Of a DNA stretch of 64,000 nucleotides, positions 52,198 to 61,671 are shown one piece after another. Both the position numbers and the translations under genes were made by a program. A model generated the notes under the pieces. It had not been told where the DNA came from. It searched no databases and worked only from the letters and a program-made list of their open reading frames with translations. The stretch is from assembly GCF_000622085.1 (NCBI RefSeq), contig NZ_JHWL01000018.1:1-64000 (forward strand), in the 5' to 3' direction. Every line of letters begins with the position of its first letter. The stretch's first letter is position 1. This stretch comes from Butyrivibrio proteoclasticus P6B7 (GTDB lineage: Bacteria; Bacillota; Clostridia; Lachnospirales; Lachnospiraceae).

Positions 52198-53517
52198 TCA
52201 GATTGCTGTTGTTACAAAGATATCGTAGATAGCTCTGATGGCCTTTTCAAAGTCACGAGTCTCAACACCGATGATGATGTTAAGCTCGGAAGAACCCTGA
52301 TCGATCATGCGGACATTGACTGAAGCATGAGCAAGGGCTGAGAAGATACGGCCCGCTGTACCACGGGTTGACTTCATGCCACGACCTACAACTGCGATAA
52401 GTGCCAGGTCTGACTCAATCTCAAGCATATCTGGATGAGCAAGTCTGTGGATCTCAGATACAACTGACTGCTCCTTCTCAATGAACTCATCCTGCTGAAC
52501 AAATACAGTCATAGTATCGATTCCAGAAGGAACGTGCTCGATTGAGATATCCTGATCCTCGAAGGCCTGAAGAACCTTACGCATAAATCCTACCTCAGAG
52601 TTCATCTGATCCTTAAGGATGTTCACGCAGCAGAAGCCCTTCTTACCTGCGATACCTGTGATAACGAACTTGGACTTCTTAGCTGTAGACTCTACGATCC
52701 AAGTACCAGGATCCTCTGGCTTGTTGGTGTTTCTGATATTGATCGGGATACCTTCCTTACGAACAGGGAAGATAGCATCCTCATGAAGAACTGAAGCTCC
52801 CATGTAGGCAAGCTCTCGAAGCTCTGTATATGTGATAGTTTCAATGTGTGGTGGCTTCTCGATGATACGAGGATCTGCAACAAGGAATCCTGATACATCT
52901 GTCCAGTTCTCGTAAACATCAGCCTTGATAGCTCTTGAAACGATGGAGCCTGTGATGTCAGAACCACCTCTTGAGAAGGTCTTGATCTTGCCATCGGAAT
53001 ATGCTCCGTAGAATCCAGGGATTACAGCCTTTGGAGTTTTCTCAAGCTTCTTGGCCATCTGCTTGTTGGTCTTCTCTGCATCAAACTCACCGTTCTTGTC
53101 AAAAGATACAACTGTAGCAGAATCGATGAACTCATAGCCAAGGTATGCTGCCATGATGATACCGTTTAAGTATTCTCCACGGCTGGCTGCGTAGTCGCTT
53201 CCTGCCTTTATCTTAAAGTTCTTCTCGATTGTCTTAAACTCATCGGCAAGGCTAAGCTTAAGGGAAAGTCCCTTGATGATCTCATCATATCTTGCCTTGA
53301 TATCAGCAAGCTGCTTGGAGAAATCTTTTCCTGCCTCAGCAAGGGCGTAGGTTTTGTAGAGCATGTCAGTAACCTTGGTGTCCTTGGAATTTCTTTTTCC
53401 AGGAGCAGAAGGAACAACATATACTCTGTCAGGATCTGCCTTGATGATTTCGCCAACCTTCTTGAACTGCTCTGCGCTGGCAAGTGAGCTACCGCCGAAT
53501 TTAACTACCTTTTTCAT
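52198..53517 (-). CDS. lysC: Aspartokinase
   Basis: A 439-residue enzyme phosphorylating aspartate, the first step to lysine, threonine and methionine. The N-terminal KFGGSSLA is the ATP/aspartate signature. The catalytic-domain blocks FSRGGSDITGSI and TDVSGFLVADPRI are clear. Two C-terminal ACT domains (from about 300; including MRKVLQAFEDQDISIEHVPS) give feedback control by amino acids. It is followed by no other gene before its terminator; hom and pheB lie upstream on the same strand. No lysine riboswitch is visible in the 66-bp leader. Confidence 0.95.
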   Translation of the reverse strand: MKKVVKFGGSSLASAEQFKKVGEIIKADPDRVYVVPSAPGKRNSKDTKVTDMLYKTYALAEAGKDFSKQLADIKARYDEIIKGLSLKLSLADEFKTIEKNFKIKAGSDYAASRGEYLNGIIMAAYLGYEFIDSATVVSFDKNGEFDAEKTNKQMAKKLEKTPKAVIPGFYGAYSDGKIKTFSRGGSDITGSIVSRAIKADVYENWTDVSGFLVADPRIIEKPPHIETITYTELRELAYMGASVLHEDAIFPVRKEGIPINIRNTNKPEDPGTWIVESTAKKSKFVITGIAGKKGFCCVNILKDQMNSEVGFMRKVLQAFEDQDISIEHVPSGIDTMTVFVQQDEFIEKEQSVVSEIHRLAHPDMLEIESDLALIAVVGRGMKSTRGTAGRIFSALAHASVNVRMIDQGSSELNIIIGVETRDFEKAIRAIYDIFVTTAI

Positions 53518-53583
53518 AATTTCTTTTCCTCGATAATCATAATATTATTTATAAAATCATATTATTGTCTGATCAGCAGGCAA

Positions 53584-54792
53584 TTAGTACAGTCTGATAT
53601 ATCCCTTAACGCTGTCGAACTTCCACAGTTTCTCCTCAAAATCCTTTTCAGAAACAAGGTCTGTAACGAAGGCGAATTCTGAATGAACGCTGTTTCTCTT
53701 AACAACGTCAATGTCCTGTCCAAAGAGCTCATAGGCCTTGTCCTTCTCGCCTTCTGGAACTCTTACAAAGAAGCGTCTTACTGCGTTGTCCTTGCTTGTA
53801 AGCTCTGCCTTCTCTGATCCAAGGTTAACTTCGATGTGCTTACCCTTGTGCTTAAGAATATCGATAACGTCAGCAACAACAGCACTTGCTGTGGCATTCT
53901 TGCCGGCGCCCTTTCCGTAGAACATTACATCGCCAAGCATATTGCCATGAACGTTGATGGCATTGAATACTCCGTTAACAGCTGCAAGAGGATTCTCCTG
54001 AGGAACAAGGAATGGAGCAACAATAGTAAAGAAGCCATTCTCATTTCTCTTGCACATTCCAAGGAGCTTAATAGACATGTTGAGCGCTCTTGCATACTCA
54101 AAGTCCTCGATGCTGATCTTGGAAATACCCTCTGTATAGATATCCTCGTAGTTAACATGCTTACCACTCATAAGGCTTGAAAGAATGGCGATCTTACGGC
54201 AGGCATCATAGCCTTCAACGTCAGCTTCAGGATTTCTTTCTGCGTAGCCCTTCTCCTGAGCCTTCTTAAGAACTGTCTCAAAGCCCATTCCCTCTTTATC
54301 CATCTTGGTGAGGATGTAGTTGGTGGTTCCGTTAAGGATACCTGTTATGGCATCGATCTTCTCATGCTTGAGAGAATCATTGATGCTGCGAAGAACAGGA
54401 ATTCCGCCGCCAACACTGGCTTCAAAAAGGTAGCTCACATTGTGCTTCTTGGCAAGTTCTACCAGCTCTGGTCCGTGAACAGCCACAAGTTCTTTATTAG
54501 AAGTGCATACGCTCTTGCCCTTCATAATGGCGTTCTTTTCAAATGTAAAGGCTGGCTCAAGACCACCCATAGTCTCGCAAATAACATCTACCTCAGGGTC
54601 ATCCAAGATCACGTTAATATCATGAACCACCTGAGCCTCATGCTTATCTCCTGGGAAATCGCGAAGATCCAGAATGTACTTAAGTTCAACGCTCTCTCCT
54701 GCGCTCTTTGCAACTTCCTGGGCATTAGTATCCAAAACCTCTACTACGCCGCTTCCTACTGTTCCATAACCCAAAACTGCTACCTTTGCCAT
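53584..54792 (-). CDS. hom: Homoserine dehydrogenase
   Basis: A 402-residue NAD(P)-dependent enzyme reducing aspartate semialdehyde to homoserine. The N-terminal VAVLGYGTVGSGVVEVL is the dinucleotide-binding site. GILNGTTNYILTKM and EGYDACRKIAILSSL are family signatures. A C-terminal ACT-like region (about 325-402) probably gives threonine inhibition. The ATG at 54792 is seven bases after GGAGG; an earlier TTG is not needed. Next gene upstream is pheB, 41 bp away. Confidence 0.95.
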   Translation of the reverse strand: MAKVAVLGYGTVGSGVVEVLDTNAQEVAKSAGESVELKYILDLRDFPGDKHEAQVVHDINVILDDPEVDVICETMGGLEPAFTFEKNAIMKGKSVCTSNKELVAVHGPELVELAKKHNVSYLFEASVGGGIPVLRSINDSLKHEKIDAITGILNGTTNYILTKMDKEGMGFETVLKKAQEKGYAERNPEADVEGYDACRKIAILSSLMSGKHVNYEDIYTEGISKISIEDFEYARALNMSIKLLGMCKRNENGFFTIVAPFLVPQENPLAAVNGVFNAINVHGNMLGDVMFYGKGAGKNATASAVVADVIDILKHKGKHIEVNLGSEKAELTSKDNAVRRFFVRVPEGEKDKAYELFGQDIDVVKRNSVHSEFAFVTDLVSEKDFEEKLWKFDSVKGYIRLY

Positions 54793-54833
54793 GTCTTCCT
54801 CCAAGTATATATTCTAAGTGTATTAAAAACAAA

Positions 54834-55289
54834 TTAAGAGAACGTAGCACTTCGTCCAGTAATATGGACCTTGTGCATACCTTCGGCCTTTTCCATAATG
54901 GAAATCATCTCCATTACATCTCTTGTAGTTGGTAAAACCTGAATTGTGATTGAAATAGATGCAACTCCGTTAAGCGGAATCGACTGATGTATCGTAAGGA
55001 TGTTGGCTCCAAACTCAGCAATGAGATTGAGCACATAAGACAGAAGTCCCACCTCATCATTCATCTGGAATGTGAGTGTAAGTGTGGTTCCCTGGAGGCT
55101 ATCGTGAAACTCGTATATATCCTCTTTGTACTTGTAAAAAGAGCTACGGCTGATGCCAAGTCTTGTGGCAGCTTCATTAACTGTCTTGACCTTTCCGGAC
55201 TCCAGTAGCTTCTTAGCCTCAACAACCTTGAGAAGAACCTCTGGTACAGCCTGCTTTTTAATTACGTAGTATCCTGTATCTTGTTGCAT
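54834..55289 (-). CDS. pheB: ACT-domain regulatory protein, PheB/UPF0735 family
   Basis: A 151-residue protein. An N-terminal helix-turn-helix-like segment (LESGKVKTVNEAATRLGISR) precedes an ACT domain (about 70-145; LTFQMNDEVGLLSYVLNLIA). This is the arrangement of the PheB (UPF0735) family, encoded next to hom in many Firmicutes, where it is thought to sense an amino acid. Its position directly upstream of hom and lysC supports a role in the aspartate pathway. Confidence 0.88.
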   Translation of the reverse strand: MQQDTGYYVIKKQAVPEVLLKVVEAKKLLESGKVKTVNEAATRLGISRSSFYKYKEDIYEFHDSLQGTTLTLTFQMNDEVGLLSYVLNLIAEFGANILTIHQSIPLNGVASISITIQVLPTTRDVMEMISIMEKAEGMHKVHITGRSATFS

Positions 55290-55417
55290 GAAAATGTATT
55301 TCCTCCGCGGACATCTGTTTGCACTGGAAAGAGTTTAGCACATTAAAGTCCCAAAGGCAATAATAATTTTCACTAACAAGACAGGATTTTTGGCGAGGTT
55401 TTTGTTAATATTTCACA

Positions 55418-56605
55418 TTACTCTACTATTTCTCTATAGGTTTCAGGCTTATTCTCATCGAAAATCTCGTTAGCCCACATGACTGTAACAAGATCCTCTG
55501 TCTCTGAGAGATTGACAATGTTGTGTGTATATCCAGGAAGCATCTGCACTGCCTGAATCTTATCACCTGAAACCTCATAGTTAAGAACAGGATACTCTTT
55601 ACCTGTTTCCGGGTCTATGCCAAGCTTCCTCTCCTGGATAAGCCCGTGACCTGATACCACGATAAAGATCTCCCATTTAGAATTGTGCCAGTGCTGGCCC
55701 TTGGTCACACCAGGTTTGGAAACGTTGATGCTGACCTGTCCGCAGGAAGCGGACTTAATAAGTTCTGTAAAATGTCCCCTGTCATCAGAAGACATTGGAA
55801 TGTCATAAATAACCTTCTCCTTAGGAAGGTATGAAAGATATGTTGAATAGAGCTTCTTGGCAAAAGACCCTTCCGGAATCTCAGGCATCACAAGGCTCTT
55901 AGGCATTGCTTCGAGTCTGTTTAAAAGATCTACGATCTCTCCTAAAGTTGCTCTATGGCTTACAGGAACCTTGCAGTAGTCACCATCCCTGTGCTCTCTG
56001 CCCTCAAGGGCATCAAGCATCTCTTTTACCAGGTCATCAATGTAGACAAGCTCAAGCTCTGTAGATGGGTCGTTGACCTGAATAGGAAGATCATTGGCGA
56101 TGTTGTTGCAGAAGGTAGCCACAGCAGAATTGTAGTTAGGTCTGCACCACTTGCCAAAAAGGTTAGGGAATCTGTACACCAGCACCTTGGCACCGGTTCT
56201 CTTGCTGTACTCAAAGAAGAGCTTTTCTCCCTCAAGCTTACTCTTACCGTACTCAGAATCTGCAAATCTTCCCTCTAATGAGGCCTGGATTGAGGATGAA
56301 AGCATAATTGTAGCCTTGTTGCCATACTCCTCCAAAAGCCCAAGTAAAGTGGAGGCAAAGCCAAAATTGCCCTCCATGAATTCCTTAGGATCCTTAGGTC
56401 TGTTAACTCCAGCCAGATTGAAGACAAAGTCCGCCTCCTGGCAGTAGTCCTTTAAAAGAATAGGATCGCTATCTATGTCGTATTCAAATATTCCCTCGAT
56501 ATGAAGTGTAGGCCTGGTTCTATCCTTGCCATCTCTGATGTTCTTAAGATTTTCCACAAGGTTTCGTCCAACGAAGCCCTTTGCACCTGTAACGAGAATT
56601 TTCAT
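55418..56605 (-). CDS. capF: CapF-like reductase for UDP-N-acetyl-L-fucosamine synthesis
   Basis: A 395-residue bifunctional protein. The N-terminal short-chain dehydrogenase domain (KILVTGAKGFVGRNL; YGKSKLEGE as YxxxK) would reduce the 4-keto intermediate. The C-terminal cupin domain (about 265-395; SINVSKPGVTKGQHWHNSKW) matches CapF/WbjC and is thought to do C3 epimerisation. Together with CapE and CapG it makes UDP-L-FucNAc for capsule. The ATG at 56605 is preferred over a GTG three codons upstream. It is the last gene of the capsule operon. Confidence 0.9.
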   Translation of the reverse strand: MKILVTGAKGFVGRNLVENLKNIRDGKDRTRPTLHIEGIFEYDIDSDPILLKDYCQEADFVFNLAGVNRPKDPKEFMEGNFGFASTLLGLLEEYGNKATIMLSSSIQASLEGRFADSEYGKSKLEGEKLFFEYSKRTGAKVLVYRFPNLFGKWCRPNYNSAVATFCNNIANDLPIQVNDPSTELELVYIDDLVKEMLDALEGREHRDGDYCKVPVSHRATLGEIVDLLNRLEAMPKSLVMPEIPEGSFAKKLYSTYLSYLPKEKVIYDIPMSSDDRGHFTELIKSASCGQVSINVSKPGVTKGQHWHNSKWEIFIVVSGHGLIQERKLGIDPETGKEYPVLNYEVSGDKIQAVQMLPGYTHNIVNLSETEDLVTVMWANEIFDENKPETYREIVE

Positions 56606-56639
56606 CTCATTCACTCACTTTCTCGTATTTCTTAATCTG

Positions 56640-56658
56640 AATCTGTAAAAAGAGCTAA
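56640..56658. repeat. 19-nt element, inverse copy of 61653-61671
   Basis: This 19-nt stretch just after the glycosyltransferase stop is the exact reverse complement of 61653-61671. Both copies adjoin stop codons within the same presumed operon. Confidence 0.85.
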
Positions 56659-57951
56659 TTACTTACCGCTCATCTCTCTAAGTTTATCTATCAGCGTCTC
56701 GAAGTGCTGATCTTCCATGAAGTTATCTCTAAAGAAGTCTCTGCCCTTATCTCCACAGTCAGCATACTTATCCTTGTTATCAGCAAAATCCAAAAGGGCC
56801 TGTCCGTAGGCCACATCGTCCCCGGCAGTAACACACTTACCGCACTGGGCCTTACCGATAATATCGCTGGCTGCACCATTAGCTGCTGCCAGGATAGTCT
56901 TACCTGCTGCCATGTAGGTCTGAAGCTTACCTGGAAGTGTATCTCCAATACGGGTACTTCCATCAAGAGTCAGGACACATGCATCTGCCTTGGTATAGAA
57001 GGCCACAGCCTCCTTAAAGGGCTTTGGTCCGTAGAAGATAACCTGGTCTTCCAAAGACAGCTCTTTTACCAGGGCTACAGTATCTTCGTAGGCAGATCCG
57101 CCGCCTACCATGTGAAGGGTAACGTCGTTCCTACCCTTAAACACAGACATGGCTCTAATGAGGCAGTCCACGTTCTGAGCCTTTCCAATATTGCCGATAA
57201 AAAGAAAATCCGTCCTTCCGTCAGGGGTCTTCTTAGTATCCAGTGAAAGGAGCCCAGCGTCAGCGTACTGAGGAAGGTAGCTCATCTTCTCTCTGCCAAT
57301 GCCGTTAACTCTCTGAAGGTACTCAAAGAATGGCTCTGAAGAAACCGCGATATGATCGCAGGCTTTGTAAATCCTCTTGGTCCAGGCATGTATCATCCTG
57401 TAGGGAAGAGTTCCCTCCTTGATGCTCATGGCCTTTACGCACTCAGGCCAAATGTCCATGCAATATAAAAAAAGCGGCTTGTGATAGCGCTTTTTAAGGG
57501 CTATCGCTGGCACTGCCATAGTAACTGGCGATACTTCCCACACGTAGATAACATCGAAGTCTGCATCCTCGGAAGTCTTCCCCCAGACGTCAGTGTGCTT
57601 AAAATCCTGAGTCAAAGCCCTGAACTTGCCATTAAAAGCAAAGGACAGATAGCTAAGACTTCTGAAAATAGGCCCATGGCGTCTTGCGATGGTAGGAACA
57701 CGATAGACATCAGCCCCTTTATAGTTCTGATGTCTATTCTTACCATGCTTATATTCAGGCGGAATCCTGGTGGTGGTGTAGTCTGGAAGGCCTGTGAGTA
57801 CAGTTACTCTGTGGCCTTTCTGAACCAGCTTCTCCACGATGTCATTAACCGCATATATATCAGGCCAAAAGCACTCGGTAACCACCAGTATCTTAAGGCC
57901 CTTTTCGTTATTCATATTCAGATTGCCATTATTACTGTTTGCATCTGTCAT
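56659..57951 (-). CDS. GT4 glycosyltransferase, WbuB-like
   Basis: A 430-residue GT-B-fold glycosyltransferase of family 4. Landmarks are the N-terminal KILVVTECFWPDIYAVNDIV, the mid-domain FLFIGNIGKAQNVDCLIRAM, and the C-terminal ADACVLTLDGSTRIGDTLPGKLQTYMAAGK donor-site segment (quoted in part). Neighbours make UDP-L-FucNAc, and close relatives such as WbuB transfer this sugar, so it probably adds L-FucNAc to the lipid-linked repeat unit. It starts 6 bp after capE stops. Confidence 0.87.
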   Translation of the reverse strand: MTDANSNNGNLNMNNEKGLKILVVTECFWPDIYAVNDIVEKLVQKGHRVTVLTGLPDYTTTRIPPEYKHGKNRHQNYKGADVYRVPTIARRHGPIFRSLSYLSFAFNGKFRALTQDFKHTDVWGKTSEDADFDVIYVWEVSPVTMAVPAIALKKRYHKPLFLYCMDIWPECVKAMSIKEGTLPYRMIHAWTKRIYKACDHIAVSSEPFFEYLQRVNGIGREKMSYLPQYADAGLLSLDTKKTPDGRTDFLFIGNIGKAQNVDCLIRAMSVFKGRNDVTLHMVGGGSAYEDTVALVKELSLEDQVIFYGPKPFKEAVAFYTKADACVLTLDGSTRIGDTLPGKLQTYMAAGKTILAAANGAASDIIGKAQCGKCVTAGDDVAYGQALLDFADNKDKYADCGDKGRDFFRDNFMEDQHFETLIDKLREMSGK

Positions 57952-57957
57952 AATAGA

Positions 57958-59001
57958 TTACGCATTCTTAAGCTTTTCAAGCTCTTCCTGAACATACTTG
58001 GTCTCAAGGAGCTTCTTGACCATACCGTCAACATCAAGTCTGTTGGTGTTATGGCTTGTGTAAGCCTCATCTGCTGCAGTGTGAACTTCACCCTGAACAT
58101 AGAACTTGTCATAGTTAAGATCTCTTGCATCAGCAACAACGCGGTAGTAATCGCCCATATCCTCTGCACGAAGTCTCTCTTCCTTGGTAAGAAGAGTCTC
58201 GTAGAGCTTCTCACCGTGACGGGATCCGATAACCTTAACCTCAGTCTCACCAAAGAGTCTCTGAACTGCTGTAGAGAGATCTCCGATAGTAGCAGCGTCT
58301 GCCTTCTGGATGAAAAGATCTCCTGGGTTACCGTGTGTAAATGCGAACATAACAAGGTCAACAGCCTCATCAAGGTTCATCATGAATCTTGTCATGTTAG
58401 GGTCTGTAATTGTGATTGGATGGCCATTCTTGATCTGCTCCCTAAAGAGTGGAATAACTGATCCTCTTGAGCACATTACGTTACCGTAACGAGTACAATT
58501 AAGGATTGTACCTCTCTCTGCTGCCATTCTTGCGTTGGCATAAACGATATGCTCCATCATGGCCTTTGAGATACCCATTGAATTGATTGGGTAAGCTGCC
58601 TTATCAGTTGAAAGGCAGATAACATGCTTAACGCCGCATTCAACAGCTGCATGAATAAGATTGTCTGTACCCTCGATGTTGGTTCTTACAGCCTCCATAG
58701 GGAAGAACTCACAGCTTGGAACCTCCTTAAGAGCTGCTGCATGAAAGATATAATCAACGCCATACATACTGTCACGAAGGCTCTGAATGTTACGTACATC
58801 GCCAATAAAGAACTTAACCTTGTTGTAGTACTCAGGATAGAAAGCCTGAAGCTCATGTCTCATGTCATCCTGCTTCTTCTCATCACGTGAAAAGATCCTG
58901 ATCTCTCCGATATCACTTGTAAGGAAGTGGTCAAGTACGCAGTGACCAAAGCTTCCTGTACCTCCTGTTATAAGTAGTGTCTTATCCTTAAATTCACTCA
59001 T
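57958..59001 (-). CDS. capE: CapE-like UDP-GlcNAc 4,6-dehydratase/5-epimerase
   Basis: A 347-residue extended short-chain dehydrogenase that begins UDP-L-FucNAc synthesis from UDP-GlcNAc. GGTGSFG binds NAD(P). The active site reads YPINSMGISKAMMEHIV: a Met replaces the usual Tyr of YxxxK, as in the inverting CapE/FlaA1 group. CTRYGNVMCSRGSVIPLFREQI is a family block. It overlaps the sugar transferase gene by 4 bp. Confidence 0.92.
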   Translation of the reverse strand: MSEFKDKTLLITGGTGSFGHCVLDHFLTSDIGEIRIFSRDEKKQDDMRHELQAFYPEYYNKVKFFIGDVRNIQSLRDSMYGVDYIFHAAALKEVPSCEFFPMEAVRTNIEGTDNLIHAAVECGVKHVICLSTDKAAYPINSMGISKAMMEHIVYANARMAAERGTILNCTRYGNVMCSRGSVIPLFREQIKNGHPITITDPNMTRFMMNLDEAVDLVMFAFTHGNPGDLFIQKADAATIGDLSTAVQRLFGETEVKVIGSRHGEKLYETLLTKEERLRAEDMGDYYRVVADARDLNYDKFYVQGEVHTAADEAYTSHNTNRLDVDGMVKKLLETKYVQEELEKLKNA

Positions 59002-60428
59002 TTCCTATCTCCTGTATTTCTATTATTACTGATCTCAATGATCCTGTTGTCTGCATTGTGCATCTCTGCTGCCTTCTCATCGGTAAAGCCTTCCGTGCTT
59101 TCCTTCTGAACCAGGATCTTAACTGTCTCAAACAGTATCTGAAGATCCAGCAGTATAGAGTAATTTGTTATGTAAAAGAGATCCATCTTAAGCTTGTTAA
59201 GTGGGCTCGTATTATACTTACCAAAAACCTGGGCAGGACCTGTAAGTCCGCCTTTTACCTTAAGTCTGTACACAAACTCAGGAATATCCTCTGTGTACTT
59301 CCTTACATGCTCAACTCTCTCAGGGCGTGGTCCCACAATGGACATATCTCCCTTTAAGATGTTGATGAGTTGTGGAAGCTCGTCTATTCTGGTTGCTCTG
59401 ATAAAAGATCCAACCTTGGTAATTCTTGGATCCTTCTCCCCGGCTGGATGAGGACGTCCGTCCTTCTCCGCATCCACGATCATGGATCTGAATTTGAGAA
59501 TGCTGAACTCTCTTCCGCCGATGGTGGTTCTGTCCTGTCTAAAGAACACAGGGCCCCCATCCTCAAGCTTAATAGCAAGGGCGGTAATTAAGAGAATCGG
59601 GCTTGTGAGAATAATTCCAATAAGTGAAAAGATTATGTCACAAGTTCTTTTTACAAAGAGCTGCGATGCTGAAAGCCCGCTGTTCCTACAAAGGTAAAGA
59701 GGTGTATCAAAAAGATTGATCTCCTCTGAATTCTTGCCAATTATATCTGAAATCTTAGGTGTGAAGTAAACTCTCTTGCCCTGATTGAAGCATTCCTTAA
59801 GGATGTCGTTCTTAAGTTCCGATGGAATATCGTTGATGAATACTGCATCGTAGGGCTCCATCATGTCGTAGATCTTTTGCAATCCAATGTTCACATTGAC
59901 TACATCTGCGATGTGGAACTTGTCCGGTCTTCCATTCATGAAATGGAGCTTTTCATAATCTGCATCCTGATAGATCTCCAGGATCTGATGGGCCTTGAAA
60001 AGATATCTGTAAAGGTCAACCAGTGGCAGTATCAATAGGCACAGAACTACACTCTGAACCAATGATAAAAGAGCATATCTCCAAAGGAAATCCGGAAAGA
60101 ATCTGAACTGTCCGGTGATAGCACAGGAAATCAGAATTTCCACAAAGTTTACACTAAAGAGTGTAAGCACCTGGGAAGCCAGAAGATTGGCCTTTCTGTC
60201 AACGCCAATCCTGAAGGCCTTAAGGGCCTTACCAATAATATGGTACAGGACAAAGTAGATGCCTGCTGCCATAAGGAGGTTACCTAGTCCCATAAGGCTT
60301 CCGGTCTGGTTGTTGAATCTTACGAATCTGATCCAGACAAAGAAGAACATTCCTGTGGCAATAATGGACAAAAGAACCATGCAAAGCCATCTGTATATAT
60401 ATCTATTTTGGATCTTAGTTTTCCCCAT
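58998..60428 (-). CDS. Undecaprenyl-phosphate sugar phosphotransferase (initiating transferase)
   Basis: A 476-residue polyisoprenyl-phosphate hexose-1-phosphate transferase of the WcaJ/CapM type. About four N-terminal transmembrane helices and a Rossmann-like middle domain precede the conserved C-terminal catalytic domain (VKRTCDIIFSLIGIILTSP; KLEDGGPVFFRQDRTTIGG; LKFRSMIVDAEKDGRPHPAG; RATRIDELPQLINILKGDMS). It loads the first sugar on the lipid carrier, starting capsule or exopolysaccharide repeats. The ATG at 60428 shares TAATG with the stop of the epimerase gene. Confidence 0.93.
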   Translation of the reverse strand: MGKTKIQNRYIYRWLCMVLLSIIATGMFFFVWIRFVRFNNQTGSLMGLGNLLMAAGIYFVLYHIIGKALKAFRIGVDRKANLLASQVLTLFSVNFVEILISCAITGQFRFFPDFLWRYALLSLVQSVVLCLLILPLVDLYRYLFKAHQILEIYQDADYEKLHFMNGRPDKFHIADVVNVNIGLQKIYDMMEPYDAVFINDIPSELKNDILKECFNQGKRVYFTPKISDIIGKNSEEINLFDTPLYLCRNSGLSASQLFVKRTCDIIFSLIGIILTSPILLITALAIKLEDGGPVFFRQDRTTIGGREFSILKFRSMIVDAEKDGRPHPAGEKDPRITKVGSFIRATRIDELPQLINILKGDMSIVGPRPERVEHVRKYTEDIPEFVYRLKVKGGLTGPAQVFGKYNTSPLNKLKMDLFYITNYSILLDLQILFETVKILVQKESTEGFTDEKAAEMHNADNRIIEISNNRNTGDRK

Positions 60429-61615
60429 TAAACCTTTCTCCAAACCATTTTATCTACTACTAATGTAAAACTTTGAATAATCTTAACTACCTTGTCTGAT
60501 ACATTCTCATCAACGTAGTCAGGTGTTGGTACGCCAAGGTCACTGTTCTTGTTCATCTCAACTGCTGTATCTACAGCCTGAAGAAGACTGCTCTTGCTGA
60601 TACCAGCTAAGATGAAGTTACCCTTATCCATGGCCTCAGGTCTCTCTGTGCTGGTCCTGATGCATACTGCAGGGAAAGGATTTCCAACACTTAAAAAGAA
60701 ACTGCTCTCCTCAGGAAGTGTACCTGAGTCGGATACAACTGCAAAGGCATTCATCTGAAGGCAGTTGTAATCATGGAAGCCCAGTGGCTCGTGGGCGATA
60801 ACTCTTTTATCAAGAACAAAGCCTGATTCCTCAAGTCTCTTTCTGCTTCTTGGATGGCAGGAATAGAGGATTGGCATATCGTACTTCTGGGCCATTTCAT
60901 TGATGGCACCAAAGAGGGACTCAAAGTTCTCCTTGGTATCAATGTTCTCTTCTCTGTGGGCAGAAAGAAGAATGTATTTGCCAGGCTTAATGTCTACGCC
61001 TGTTTCCTTACTAAGTCTTTCGTGAACGTTGCTACTCTTGATCTTATCAAGGTTAGCTCTAAGAACCTCAGCCATTGGAGATCCTGTAACAAAGGTTCTC
61101 TCCTTAGGAAGTCCGCAGTCTGCAAGATATCTTCTTGCATGCTCTGAGTAAGCCATGTTAACGTCTGAGATAATATCCACAATTCTGCGGTTGGTCTCTT
61201 CTGGAAGGCACTCGTCCTTACATCTGTTACCAGCCTCCATGTGGAAAATAGGAATATGAAGTCTCTTGGCTCCAATAACTGAAAGGCAGCTGTTGGTATC
61301 TCCAAGAACCAGCACTGCATCAGGCCTTGTCTCCACCATAAGCTTGTAGCTCTTATCGATGATGTTACCCATTGTGGCGCCCAGGTCCTCTCCTACTGCG
61401 TCAAGGTAAACCTCAGGCTCGTCCAGCTCTAAGTCCTTAAAGAAAATACCATTTAAGTTATAGTCATAGTTCTGACCAGTGTGGGCAAGGATCACGTCAA
61501 AGTACTTTCTGCACTTTTTGATAACTGCGGAAAGTCTGATGATCTCAGGTCTTGTACCTACAATGATCAGTAGCTTTAATTTGCCATTATTCTTAAATCC
61601 AACATTATCTGCCAT
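60428..61615 (-). CDS. capG: UDP-N-acetylglucosamine 2-epimerase family, CapG-like
   Basis: A 395-residue non-hydrolysing 2-epimerase. VGTRPEIIRLSAVIKKC and HTGQNYDYNLNGIFF are at the N-terminus; HMEAGNRCKDECLPEETNRR, LLSAHREENIDTKENF and VVSDSGTLPEESSFF are diagnostic. In this operon it should epimerise UDP-N-acetyl-L-pneumosamine to UDP-L-FucNAc (CapG role) rather than UDP-GlcNAc. It overlaps the sugar transferase start by one base. Confidence 0.92.
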   Translation of the reverse strand: MADNVGFKNNGKLKLLIIVGTRPEIIRLSAVIKKCRKYFDVILAHTGQNYDYNLNGIFFKDLELDEPEVYLDAVGEDLGATMGNIIDKSYKLMVETRPDAVLVLGDTNSCLSVIGAKRLHIPIFHMEAGNRCKDECLPEETNRRIVDIISDVNMAYSEHARRYLADCGLPKERTFVTGSPMAEVLRANLDKIKSSNVHERLSKETGVDIKPGKYILLSAHREENIDTKENFESLFGAINEMAQKYDMPILYSCHPRSRKRLEESGFVLDKRVIAHEPLGFHDYNCLQMNAFAVVSDSGTLPEESSFFLSVGNPFPAVCIRTSTERPEAMDKGNFILAGISKSSLLQAVDTAVEMNKNSDLGVPTPDYVDENVSDKVVKIIQSFTLVVDKMVWRKV

Positions 61616-61652
61616 ATAAGTTAATGCTCCTAGATTTCTTCTCTTTTTCTTT

Positions 61653-61671
61653 TTAGCTCTTTTTACAGATT
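61653..61671. repeat. 19-nt element, inverse copy of 56640-56658
   Basis: Exact reverse complement of 56640-56658, here just after the aminotransferase stop codon. If both are in one polycistronic message they could pair over about 5 kb. Confidence 0.85.

Noticed and set aside
53518-53583. Lysine riboswitch before lysC
   Set aside because: Only 66 bp separate hom and lysC, too short for the roughly 170-nt L box, and no matching structure is seen.
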